This document shows positions 1 through 5,969 of a DNA stretch of 8,705 bases, one piece after another. The translations under genes were made by a program, and so were the position numbers. Origin of the DNA: Clostridia bacterium (GTDB lineage Bacteria; Bacillota_A; Clostridia; Christensenellales; Aristaeellaceae); NCBI GenBank assembly GCA_017518705.1, contig JAFWUC010000039.1, positions 1-8,705 of the forward strand, in the 5' to 3' direction. The notes beneath the pieces were generated by a model, which ran no database searches, was not told the origin of the DNA, and saw only the letters and a list, made by a program, of their open reading frames with translations. Each line of letters begins with the position of its first letter. The first letter of the stretch is position 1.

Positions 1-874
1 CTGCTTCGCCTACAACCCCGCCATCTTCGAGGAAGCCGGCGTGGAAGCTCCCACCCCCTACTGGACCTGGGAAGACTTCGCCGAAGCCTGCCGCACCATT
101 TACGCTGTGACCGGCAACCCCGCCGTGACCACCCTGGAGTACAACTCCCTGGCTTTCTCCGCCTTCACCCAGTGGAAGGAAGGCTACAACTTCTACGCCC
201 TGGACGGCACCGACTTCGCTTTTGAAGGCGACACCGAGCCTCTTGCCTACCTGTTCGAGGTCCTCACCGAGCTGCAGAAGGAAGGCGCCATCGCCGACTA
301 CGGCATCCAGAACGAGATCGGCTCCAACATCGAAGCCGACTGGATCGCCTATGGCAAGTCTGCCATCATCATGCTGTCCTCCAACCAGTTCAACGCTCTG
401 AGCAAGGTCGCCGCCGAGAACGGCATCACCCTTGAGCTCGCCACCGTACCGCGTATGTACGAAGACGGCCAGAGCGGCATGGTCGTGCGCTCCAGCCAGC
501 AGGTCAGCATCTACAGCGGCTCCCAGAAGAAGGAAATGGCCGCCAACTTCATCAACTACTTCATCAACAGCGTCGAAGCCAACAAGATCCTCAACTGCGA
601 GCGCGGCGTGTCCATCAACAGCGACGTGCTGGCCGCCCTCAAGGAGAGCGCTGACGAAGTCACCAGCAAGGTCTACACCATGATCGACCTGATCGGCTCC
701 TTCGCCGATGCCGCCAACACCAGCCCCGCCGAGCCCGCCGCCAACGAGGAGATCTCCGACGTGCTCAAGAAGACCTACTTCCAGGGTCTGGCCGAAGGCA
801 AGTTCGAGTCCTATCAGGACGCCGCGGACAAGTTCTGGGCCGAAGCTCAGGAGATCTGGGCCAAGTTCCAGTAA
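1..874 (+). CDS. Sugar ABC transporter extracellular solute-binding protein (family 1), 5'-truncated
   Basis: The reading frame is open from base 2, so the N-terminus, including the expected lipoprotein signal peptide, lies outside the window; about 290 C-terminal residues remain. The first visible residues (CFAYNPAIFEEAGVEAPTPY, then TWEDF) match the conserved segment of family 1 binding proteins in which the ligand-bound cleft precedes a 'tW.df' helix. Aromatic-rich stretches (WKEGYNFYALDG) and the later 'KKEMAANFINYFINS' helix also fit. By family knowledge it would be tethered outside the membrane and deliver a mono- or oligosaccharide, or sugar derivative, to the permeases encoded next; the substrate cannot be read. 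The frame ends in TAA at 872-874, 91 bp before the first permease. Codon choice is strongly biased, with no ATA triplet in any frame, suggesting high expression. Family call is confident; substrate is unknown. Confidence 0.9.
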   Translation, partial: CFAYNPAIFEEAGVEAPTPYWTWEDFAEACRTIYAVTGNPAVTTLEYNSLAFSAFTQWKEGYNFYALDGTDFAFEGDTEPLAYLFEVLTELQKEGAIADYGIQNEIGSNIEADWIAYGKSAIIMLSSNQFNALSKVAAENGITLELATVPRMYEDGQSGMVVRSSQQVSIYSGSQKKEMAANFINYFINSVEANKILNCERGVSINSDVLAALKESADEVTSKVYTMIDLIGSFADAANTSPAEPAANEEISDVLKKTYFQGLAEGKFESYQDAADKFWAEAQEIWAKFQ

Positions 875-902
875 TCGTCCCTAATTTGCCCAAATGATAC
901 TC

Positions 903-937
903 AGGGCACCCTGAAACGGCGTTTTGGGGTGCCCTTT
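903..937 (+). terminator. Intercistronic hairpin between binding protein and permease genes
   Basis: A 9-bp perfect stem (903-911 with 927-935, AGGGCACCC/GGGTGCCCT) extends by five further pairs, including G-T wobbles (912-916 with 922-926), around the loop CGGCG. Only TTT follows before the sequence turns GC-rich, so it is a weak or leaky terminator, or a 3'-end-protecting hairpin. Its position, just after the binding protein and before the permeases, is where sugar transporter operons often reduce downstream expression, as described for malE-malF in enteric bacteria. The structure is seen; the role is inferred. Confidence 0.7.
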
Positions 938-965
938 CCGATAATCTGGTCAGGAGGTCTTTCAA

Positions 966-1877
966 ATGCTGCAGCCAGAGCGCAAAAAGCGCGGTTCCTC
1001 CGGTGGGTTCCTGAACAACGACAACGTTGTGGGCTATGTGTTCGCACTTCCGTTCATACTGAGCCTGCTTTTGCTTACGCTGATACCCATGGGCTTGTCC
1101 CTGTATTATTCCTTTACCAACTATTCCATCGGCTCGAGCCCCACTTGGGCAGGCATCAAGAACTTTTTTGAGCTTGCCTTCGATTCCACATTTGGAAATT
1201 CCATACTGGTCACCCTCCAGTATGTTGTTATAGGCGTACCGCTTAAGCTCGTGTTCGCCCTGTTCATCGCCATGCTGCTCACCAAACCCACCAAAGTCCA
1301 GGGTTTTTACCGGGCAGTGTATTATATCCCCTCCCTGATCGGCGGCTCTGTGGCTGTGGCGCTGGTGTGGAAGCAGCTGTTCGGCAGCCAAGGTCCCGTG
1401 GTCTCAACCATTCAGAGCCTGGGCGCGAAGGGCTTCAACTTTTTCGGTTCCACTTCCTGGGCGTTCCTGCCGCTGGTGCTGTGCAACGCCTGGCAGTTCG
1501 GTTCTTCCATGCTGATATTCGCCTCGGGTCTTAAGCAGATCCCCAGGGACTATTACGAAGCTTCCGAGATAGACGGCGCCAACGTGGTAAAACGCTTTTT
1601 CTCCATCACGCTGCCCTGCCTGTCTCCCATAATACTGTTCAACCTGATAATGCAGCTTATCAGCGGCTTTATGACGTTCACCCAGGCGCAGGTCATAACG
1701 GACGGCGGTCCCAACTACGCCACCAACTATATCGCCCTGAACATCTTCAAAGAAGGCTTTGCCTACCAGCATATGGCTTACGCCTGCGCCCAGAGCTGGG
1801 TGATGCTGCTGCTCATGGCCGCCATAACCGGGCTGATATTCAAAACGTCCTCACACTGGACGTATTACGAGAACTGA
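966..1877 (+). CDS. Carbohydrate ABC transporter permease, MalF/UgpA-like (CUT1)
   Basis: This 303-residue inner-membrane protein carries the binding-protein-dependent transport (BPD_transp_1) fold. Hydrophobic segments lie near residues 21-45, 77-104, 114-134, 166-188, 219-240 and 274-293, giving the six helices usual for this subunit. The EAA loop that docks the ATPase is clear at residues 198-217 (EASEIDGANVVKRFFSITLP), followed by the typical TDGGPNYAT region near 245-253. The ATG at 966 is preceded by AGGAGGT at 952-958 with good spacing, which fixes the start. It would pair with the next gene product as a heterodimeric channel for sugar delivered by the upstream binding protein. Its stop overlaps the next gene's ribosome binding site, so the two permeases are almost certainly co-translated. 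It uses at least 12 in-frame ATA codons, unlike the binding protein gene. Family is sure; substrate is not. Confidence 0.95.
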   Translation: MLQPERKKRGSSGGFLNNDNVVGYVFALPFILSLLLLTLIPMGLSLYYSFTNYSIGSSPTWAGIKNFFELAFDSTFGNSILVTLQYVVIGVPLKLVFALFIAMLLTKPTKVQGFYRAVYYIPSLIGGSVAVALVWKQLFGSQGPVVSTIQSLGAKGFNFFGSTSWAFLPLVLCNAWQFGSSMLIFASGLKQIPRDYYEASEIDGANVVKRFFSITLPCLSPIILFNLIMQLISGFMTFTQAQVITDGGPNYATNYIALNIFKEGFAYQHMAYACAQSWVMLLLMAAITGLIFKTSSHWTYYEN

Positions 1878-1882
1878 GGAGG
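1877..1882 (+). promoter_or_regulatory. Ribosome binding site that fixes the second permease start
   Basis: AGGAGG begins on the last base of the first permease's TGA stop and sits 8 bases before the ATG at 1891. An in-frame GTG at 1882 shares a base with this motif and so cannot be the natural start. The overlap with the upstream stop suggests translational coupling of the two permeases. Confidence 0.8.
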
Positions 1883-1890
1883 TGCCGGGC

Positions 1891-2730
1891 ATGAAAGAAA
1901 AACGCATTCTGCGCACCTCGCTGTATCACCTTTTCGTCATCCTTTTCGGGCTGCTCATGATCTATCCCGTCATATGGATGATACTGTCCTCCTTTAAGCT
2001 GAAAAGCGAGATACTGGGCAGCGACGCGCCTCTGTTCCCCACCACCTGGGTGTGGCAGAACTATCCCGACGGCTGGAAGGGCAGCGGCAGCGTGACCTTC
2101 GCCACTTTCTTCAAAAACTCCGCCATAGTGTCCGTGCTGGGCACGCTGGGCACGGTGATCTCCTCCGCCATGGTGTCCTACGCCCTGGCGAGGGTCAAGT
2201 TCAAGGGCCGCCAGTTCTGGTTCACCGCCATGATAATGACCATGCTGCTGCCCGGGCAGGTGCTCATGATCCCCCAGTACATAATCTGGAACCGCCTGGG
2301 CGCGGTAGGCACGTTCATTCCCTTGGTGCTGCCCAAATTCCTGGGCTGGCCGTTCTTCATCTACATGATGATGCAGTTCATACGCGGTCTTCCCAAGGAG
2401 CTGGACGAAGCTGCCATGATCGACGGCTGCAACAAGTACACCATATTCTCCCGCATCGTGCTGCCCCTGCTGGGTCCCAGCATTATAACCACCATAGTCA
2501 TCTCCTTCTACTGGATCTGGGACGACTACATGGGCCCGTTGCTCTACCTGAGCAAGCCCAAACTGTACACCGTGTCCCTGGCCATAAAGGGTTTCGCGGA
2601 CGCCCAGGGCACCAACTTCGGCCCCATGTTCGCCATGAGTTCGCTGTCACTCATCCCCGTGTTCCTGCTGTTCTTGTTCTTTAACCGCTACCTGATGGAC
2701 GGCGTCACCGCCGGCTCGGTAAAAGGATAA
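1891..2730 (+). CDS. Carbohydrate ABC transporter permease, MalG/AraQ-like (CUT1)
   Basis: This 279-residue permease is the partner of the gene just upstream, only 13 bp away. It has the single N-terminal helix (about residues 11-34) followed by the transport core with helices near 74-99, 108-131, 141-163, 191-213 and 249-266. The EAA loop is at residues 173-192 (EAAMIDGCNKYTIFSRIVLP). The C-terminus GVTAGSVKG is the standard ending of MalG-type CUT1 permeases, so the protein is complete. Start choice follows the AGGAGG at 1877-1882. No ATP-binding subunit follows; a strong terminator does. By family knowledge such operons commonly use a shared MsmX-type ATPase encoded elsewhere in Bacillota genomes, and that is the inference here. 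Function class is secure; the sugar cannot be named. Confidence 0.95.
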   Translation: MKEKRILRTSLYHLFVILFGLLMIYPVIWMILSSFKLKSEILGSDAPLFPTTWVWQNYPDGWKGSGSVTFATFFKNSAIVSVLGTLGTVISSAMVSYALARVKFKGRQFWFTAMIMTMLLPGQVLMIPQYIIWNRLGAVGTFIPLVLPKFLGWPFFIYMMMQFIRGLPKELDEAAMIDGCNKYTIFSRIVLPLLGPSIITTIVISFYWIWDDYMGPLLYLSKPKLYTVSLAIKGFADAQGTNFGPMFAMSSLSLIPVFLLFLFFNRYLMDGVTAGSVKG

Positions 2731-2745
2731 CAGCCTGCCGACCTT

Positions 2746-2782
2746 AAGACTGCGGCAAAGAGCTTTTGCCGCGGTCTTTTTT
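2746..2782 (+). terminator. Rho-independent terminator of the transporter operon
   Basis: A 14-bp stem (2746-2759 with 2765-2778, one T-G wobble, core GCGGCAAA/TTTGCCGC) closes on the loop GAGCT and runs directly into six T residues at 2777-2782. It starts 15 bp after the second permease stop and is the strongest terminator in the left half of the window. Confidence 0.9.
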
Positions 2783-2820
2783 CTGCCATATCCGGTTTAA
2801 ATACGTATAAACCACCGGAC
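2783..2820 (+). promoter_or_regulatory. Candidate promoter with overlapping dyad for the DUF3592-like gene
   Basis: The 119-bp gap after the transporter operon must hold the promoter of the next gene, because the terminator isolates it. TATAAA at 2806-2811 is a plausible -10, but no good -35 is visible. An inverted repeat GGTTTA (2794-2799) / TAAACC (2808-2813) overlaps the -10 and could be an operator. CCGG also occurs on both sides (2792-2795 and 2815-2818). Low confidence. Confidence 0.35.
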
Positions 2821-2849
2821 ATCAGAGAAAACTACAGGAGACTATATAT

Positions 2850-3869
2850 ATGAGTATCGAAAACAAGATCGCAAGGCTTATGCGCGACACCGGTCCCGCC
2901 CAGTTCTTTGTGCCCGCGGGCCTGATCCTGCTTATCTTCGGCCTCATCCTTATGGGTTTCAGCACCGACGGTTACATGGAGACCTCCGGCAAGGTCGTCG
3001 AAGTGATCACCCTTCCCGTGGCAGCCGACGAGGAACAGCAGTACGACGTACTGGTCAAATACACGGCAGACGGCAAAGAATACGGCGCCACTTTCTCCGG
3101 CCTGACCCAAAAGTACTCCGCGGGCGACGACATAAAAGTGTATTACGACCCCAAAGACCCCGAAAAAGCCGCTAACGGCAGTTTGCCAGGTTTTATTCCC
3201 CCGGTACTTGTCGCGGCGGGCATAGCCGCGATAGGTTTTGGCGTTTACAAGACGATCGTCGCCGTAAAAAAGAGCAAGGCGCTGGATGAAAGCGCAGGCG
3301 TTTTCCCGGACGAGGCGTTTGAAGGCTTTAAGGAAGCCGGGAACGTCACCGAGTATTACGTGCGCTTTGACGGCAATGCCCTGAGACCCGGCTATATTCT
3401 CGAGGATGCGGACAGGAACGTGCTGTACGAAGCCAAAATGACCCGGCAGGCGCTTGTGGGCGCCCGCAGCTTCACCTTCGTAAACCACGCCGCCAACACT
3501 TCTGAGACCCACGAAGTCGGCCACACCGTGCAGCAGACCTACGACGACGGCTTTTTCACCGCCCGCTCCTGGTTCAAGTTCGACGGCAGCAACATCTGGG
3601 ACAAAGTGCATGAGCGCGGTATCCGCATCTCCACAAGCCTGATGAGCAAGTTCCCCCATGTCGTGTACGATATCGCCCTGAACGGCGCTCCCTTCGCGAG
3701 AGCGGAGACCTCCGGCATCCACGTGCACGAAGACGAAGCGGCGCAGCACAGGCTGAACGTGCCTGCGGGAAACAGGTACTACCGCGTGTGGACGTCCTCC
3801 GGCGATCTGGACGCCCTGTTCTTGACCGTCTTCGCCATTTCCGAGACCGAGCAGGCTGTGGTGGAATGA
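2850..3869 (+). CDS. Membrane protein with DUF3592-like extracytoplasmic loop and unrecognised C-terminal domain
   Basis: This protein has 339 residues. Hydrophobic helices lie at about residues 19-37 and 115-133. Between them is a beta-rich loop (about 46-108) with the pattern SGKVVEV, VKYTADGKEY, GDDIKVYYDPKDPEKA, which matches my memory of DUF3592 proteins, where the loop lies outside the membrane. After a basic, Lys-rich turn (139-143) comes a predicted cytoplasmic domain of about 180 residues (about 160-335), made of alternating beta-type stretches (YVRFDGNALRPGYILEDADR, VLYEAKM, SFTFVNH). It faintly recalls tubby/LURP-one-like barrels, but I cannot support that firmly. AGGAGA at 2836-2841 sits 8 bases before the ATG. 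Terminators on both sides make the gene monocistronic. Function is unknown; the DUF3592 call is moderately sure, the C-terminal call is not. Confidence 0.75.
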   Translation: MSIENKIARLMRDTGPAQFFVPAGLILLIFGLILMGFSTDGYMETSGKVVEVITLPVAADEEQQYDVLVKYTADGKEYGATFSGLTQKYSAGDDIKVYYDPKDPEKAANGSLPGFIPPVLVAAGIAAIGFGVYKTIVAVKKSKALDESAGVFPDEAFEGFKEAGNVTEYYVRFDGNALRPGYILEDADRNVLYEAKMTRQALVGARSFTFVNHAANTSETHEVGHTVQQTYDDGFFTARSWFKFDGSNIWDKVHERGIRISTSLMSKFPHVVYDIALNGAPFARAETSGIHVHEDEAAQHRLNVPAGNRYYRVWTSSGDLDALFLTVFAISETEQAVVE

Positions 3870-3897
3870 TCCTGAATAGTTTTGATCGTTAAGCATC

Positions 3898-3923
3898 GCG
3901 GCGGGGAATGTCCCGCCGCTTTT
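3898..3923 (+). terminator. Rho-independent terminator after the DUF3592-like gene
   Basis: A perfect 8-bp stem GCGGCGGG (3898-3905) / CCCGCCGC (3912-3919) with the loop GAATGT is followed by TTTT and then CATTTTC. It lies 28 bp after the upstream stop codon. Its stem closely resembles the terminator at 4792-4823. Confidence 0.85.
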
Positions 3924-3940
3924 CATTTTCAAATACGGGC

Positions 3941-3968
3941 TTGCAAATCTGCGGAGTTTGGGTATAAT
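3941..3968 (+). promoter_or_regulatory. Sigma-A-type promoter of the IMPase-family gene
   Basis: TTGCAA at 3941-3946 and a consensus TATAAT at 3963-3968 are separated by 16 bp, just downstream of a terminator. The likely start of transcription is near 3975, leaving a leader of about 30 bases before the ATG at 4005. This is among the best promoter matches in the window. Confidence 0.75.
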
Positions 3969-4004
3969 CGACGTATACAAACTTTGAAGATACGGAGCGC
4001 CGCA

Positions 4005-4778
4005 ATGAGGACTGAACTGGAGCAGATCGCAAAAAAAGCCGGCAGCTATTTCAGCAAAAAGCAGCTGACCAGCGTTGAGCAGAAAGAAGGCCACGCGAAT
4101 TTCGTGACCAACATCGACCGCAGGGTACAGGCATACCTGGAAAAAGCGCTGACAAAGCTCCTGCCCGGCTCCCTGTTCATAGGCGAAGAGAAGGAAAACG
4201 CGGAGCTGACCTGCGCGCCCACATGGATAGTGGACCCCCTGGACGGGACCACCAACATGATCCACGACTACCGCCTGTCCGCCGTATCCATCGCCCTGTG
4301 CGAAAATAAAGAGCCTGTCACGGGAGTGATATGGCAGCCCTATACCCGCGAACTGTTTTACGCCGAAAAGGGCGGCGGCGCGTATCTGAACGGACAGCCT
4401 ATACACGTGTCGGATACGCCCTATTCCCGGGCGCTGGTGGCCGTAGGCACCGCGCCATACTACGAGGAGCTGCAAAAGCCCGGCATGGCCATGGCATTAA
4501 GCTTCCTGCACGACTGCGCAGACCTTAGGCGCAGTGGCTCCGCCGCCATGGATCTGGCGTACCTAGCCTGCGGCAGGCTCGACATCTTCTTCGAGCTGCG
4601 CCTTAAACCCTGGGATTACGCCGCAGGGAGCCTTATACTGCAGGAGGCGGGCGGAAGGATCACCATGCCCCTGAACGGCTTCCAAACGGATTATTCCCTC
4701 TCCACGGCCATCCTGGCCGCGGCTCCTTCGTGCTGGGAACAGGCGGTCAAAGTCTTCCGCAGGCACGCTCGGGTCTAA
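4005..4778 (+). CDS. Inositol-monophosphatase-family (IMPase/SuhB-like) phosphatase
   Basis: This 257-residue protein, the usual size for the family, is a metal-dependent sugar-alcohol or sugar phosphate phosphatase of the cytoplasm. Metal-site motifs are intact: VTNID (34-38), GEE (60-62), WIVDPLDGTTN (74-84, with D78, D81, G82, T83), and the second signature WDYAAGSLILQEAGG (203-217, with D204). The preceding RRSGSAAMDLAYLACGRLD segment is also family-typical. Substrate could be inositol phosphate, fructose bisphosphate or another small phosphate; sequence alone does not decide. I chose the ATG at 4005 because GGAG at 3994-3997 is 7 bases upstream and the promoter at 3941-3968 starts transcription just before it. 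The frame is open back to 3882, but that start would lie inside the previous terminator. The gene stands alone between two terminators. Family call is very confident. Confidence 0.93.
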   Translation: MRTELEQIAKKAGSYFSKKQLTSVEQKEGHANFVTNIDRRVQAYLEKALTKLLPGSLFIGEEKENAELTCAPTWIVDPLDGTTNMIHDYRLSAVSIALCENKEPVTGVIWQPYTRELFYAEKGGGAYLNGQPIHVSDTPYSRALVAVGTAPYYEELQKPGMAMALSFLHDCADLRRSGSAAMDLAYLACGRLDIFFELRLKPWDYAAGSLILQEAGGRITMPLNGFQTDYSLSTAILAAAPSCWEQAVKVFRRHARV

Positions 4779-4791
4779 GCATATACCTAAA

Positions 4792-4823
4792 GGCGGCGGG
4801 GAATCATCCCCGCCGCCCTTTTT
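4792..4823. terminator. Rho-independent terminator, probably bidirectional, between convergent genes
   Basis: A perfect 11-bp stem GGCGGCGGGGA (4792-4802) / TCCCCGCCGCC (4807-4817) with the loop ATCA is followed by TTTTT on the plus strand (4819-4823). On the minus strand the same stem is followed by TTT, weaker but usable. It ends the IMPase transcript and is the only visible terminator for the minus-strand flavodoxin cluster, which stops at 4897. The 73 bp between the terminator and the flavodoxin stop hold nothing else that I recognise. Confidence 0.88.
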
Positions 4824-4896
4824 ACGGCTTCTGCCGCTCAGGCGCCCTTCCGCGCTTATTCCGTATCACCGCGGTTTTCGTCCTTAAGCCGCTGTT

Positions 4897-5361
4897 TCAC
4901 AGTAGCTTTTCCGTCGCGGCGATGACTTCCCCCGCCGTGCGATACACGCCCGCGCTTATTATGTTCGGTCCGCCCTTCAGGTACGGCTGCAGTTTGGCCG
5001 CCGTTTTGCCTATGTCGCTGCCGCCGGACGTGGCGAACAGCACCACCTTCTTCCCCGCCCAGTCATACGCCTTGCAGAAGGTGTTCACAATATTTGGCGC
5101 GCCGTAGTACCAGATGGGAAATCCCAGATATACCGTGTCGTACGCGCTCCAGTTTTCCACCGTACCCACGTTCGGCACGTCCTTTTTCCCCAGTTTCTCC
5201 CGGTTGCAGCGCGCCAGCGGATTCGTCCAGCGGATATCCGCGGCAGTGTATGGCTGTTCGGGCCTGATCTCGAACAGGTCCGCGCCTATGCTTTCCGCCA
5301 GTTCCCCGGCGAGCTTTGCCGTAGTTCCCTCCGCGCTGAAATACGCTACCAGAGCCTTCAT
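4897..5361 (-). CDS. Short flavodoxin (flavodoxin_4-like FMN protein)
   Basis: This 154-residue cytoplasmic protein is expected to bind FMN and act as an electron carrier or small quinone/FMN reductase. The phosphate-binding loop is at residues 7-16 (YFSAEGTTAK; S9, T13, T14), after the first strand MKALVAY. The flavin-ring contact region GFPIWYYGAPNIVNTF is at 80-95, and the FATSGGS strand-loop at 109-115. This arrangement matches the short flavodoxins of anaerobes often annotated as flavodoxin or NAD(P)H-dependent FMN reductase. AGGAGG (plus-strand 5369-5374) precedes the ATG by 7 bases. The gene lies 28 bp after a small gene of unknown function on the same strand, so the two are likely co-transcribed. 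The electron partner is unknown. Family call is confident. Confidence 0.92.
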   Translation of the reverse strand: MKALVAYFSAEGTTAKLAGELAESIGADLFEIRPEQPYTAADIRWTNPLARCNREKLGKKDVPNVGTVENWSAYDTVYLGFPIWYYGAPNIVNTFCKAYDWAGKKVVLFATSGGSDIGKTAAKLQPYLKGGPNIISAGVYRTAGEVIAATEKLL

Positions 5362-5389
5362 GGTCGTTCCTCCTTACGCTAATTTGATG

Positions 5390-5854
5390 TCAGTCCTGCT
5401 GCTTTGAAGGGCTCCACACGAACAGCCCCTCCGCCCGCGCCAGAAGCTCAAGCTTGCCCGCCAGGCGGTGTTCCGGGTCGTACACGGTCATATACGTGTC
5501 GTCAGGCTGTATGTCTATCATCGCCCTTTGCGTTTCGAATACGGCGCGCAGAAAGCTGCTGCCGGGCATATCCGCCAGCCTTTGGGCAAACGTTTCCGGG
5601 TCAGGGTCGGTCTCCCGGCTTTCGCCGCCGTCGAACGAGACGGTCATGGCATAATAACAGTTGAGCCTGAGTATTATCCCGGCGAAGCTGCGCCGCAGCG
5701 CCCGCAGCCTTTCCGGCTGCAGAAAATACTTTTCCACGGCGAAATACCGGCCCGCCGCGCCTTGGGGGACCTGCTCCGGCAGTATGTCCACTATGCTGTA
5801 CGGTCCTTTTTGCAGTTCTTCCGCCAGCCTGTCAAAACATCCGGCTGTTTCCAT
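5390..5854 (-). CDS. Small uncharacterised protein upstream of flavodoxin
   Basis: I do not recognise this 154-residue soluble protein with certainty. It has no signal peptide and no membrane helix. Features that look structured and possibly conserved are GPYSIVDILPEQVP (17-30), YFAVEKYFLQPERL (37-50), the RLNCYYAMTV strand (63-72), an acidic linker DGGESRETDPDPETFA (75-90), and AMIDIQPDDTYMTVYDP (111-127) before the terminal GLFVWSP (143-149). I recall similar unnamed proteins in Clostridia but no function. The start is taken at ATG 5854 because GGAGG (plus-strand 5862-5866) lies 7 bases upstream. An in-frame ATG at 5896 would add a Gly-rich 14-residue leader and has no good ribosome binding site. 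The flavodoxin gene follows after 28 bp, and the broken MATE gene precedes it. Confidence 0.7.
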   Translation of the reverse strand: METAGCFDRLAEELQKGPYSIVDILPEQVPQGAAGRYFAVEKYFLQPERLRALRRSFAGIILRLNCYYAMTVSFDGGESRETDPDPETFAQRLADMPGSSFLRAVFETQRAMIDIQPDDTYMTVYDPEHRLAGKLELLARAEGLFVWSPSKQQD

Positions 5855-5861
5855 GTTCCCG

Positions 5862-5866
5862 CCTCC
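5862..5866 (-). promoter_or_regulatory. Ribosome binding site deciding the start of the small unknown gene
   Basis: On the minus strand GGAGG sits 7 bases before the ATG at 5854. It is the only good match in this stretch and argues against the longer start at 5896. Confidence 0.6.
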
Positions 5867-5888
5867 GCTTCCCGTATTTCCCGGCGCC

Positions 5889-5969
5889 TCAGTCATCTTC
5901 GCAGATCAGCTTCCGGTCCGGCTTCCAGCCCTCCAGAGCGCTTTTTCCTTCCGGCGTCACGGGACGAAT
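5889..5969 (-). other. In-frame coding-like tail after the MATE stop codon
   Basis: Reading on past the TGA at 5970-5972 in the same frame gives 26 sense codons and then a second TGA at 5889-5891. The tail runs IRPVTPEGKSALEGWKPDRK and ends LICEDD. A Trp at the TGA would give GGKWIRPVTPEGKSALEGW, which resembles the 'SGKW(I/V/L)(K/R)PVT.EG..AL' endings I recall in Clostridia MATE proteins. I infer that this was the original C-terminus, cut by a TGG-to-TGA change. The alternative is ordinary noncoding sequence. Confidence 0.5.

Noticed and set aside
765..1391. Minus-strand open frame across the binding protein and permease junction
   Set aside because: It runs opposite the permease coding sequence and the intercistronic hairpin, with no domain pattern.
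3882..4004. Upstream extension of the IMPase frame
   Set aside because: It would start before the terminator at 3898-3923 and read through the promoter. The residues are not IMPase-like, and a good start with a ribosome binding site lies at 4005.
2832..4475. 547-codon open frame on the minus strand
   Set aside because: It runs opposite two convincing plus-strand genes and across the terminator and promoter between them, and has no recognisable domain.
5894..5896. Longer start (ATG 5896) for the small unknown protein
   Set aside because: No ribosome binding site is visible, the added residues are a Gly-rich leader, and a GGAGG at the right distance supports 5854.
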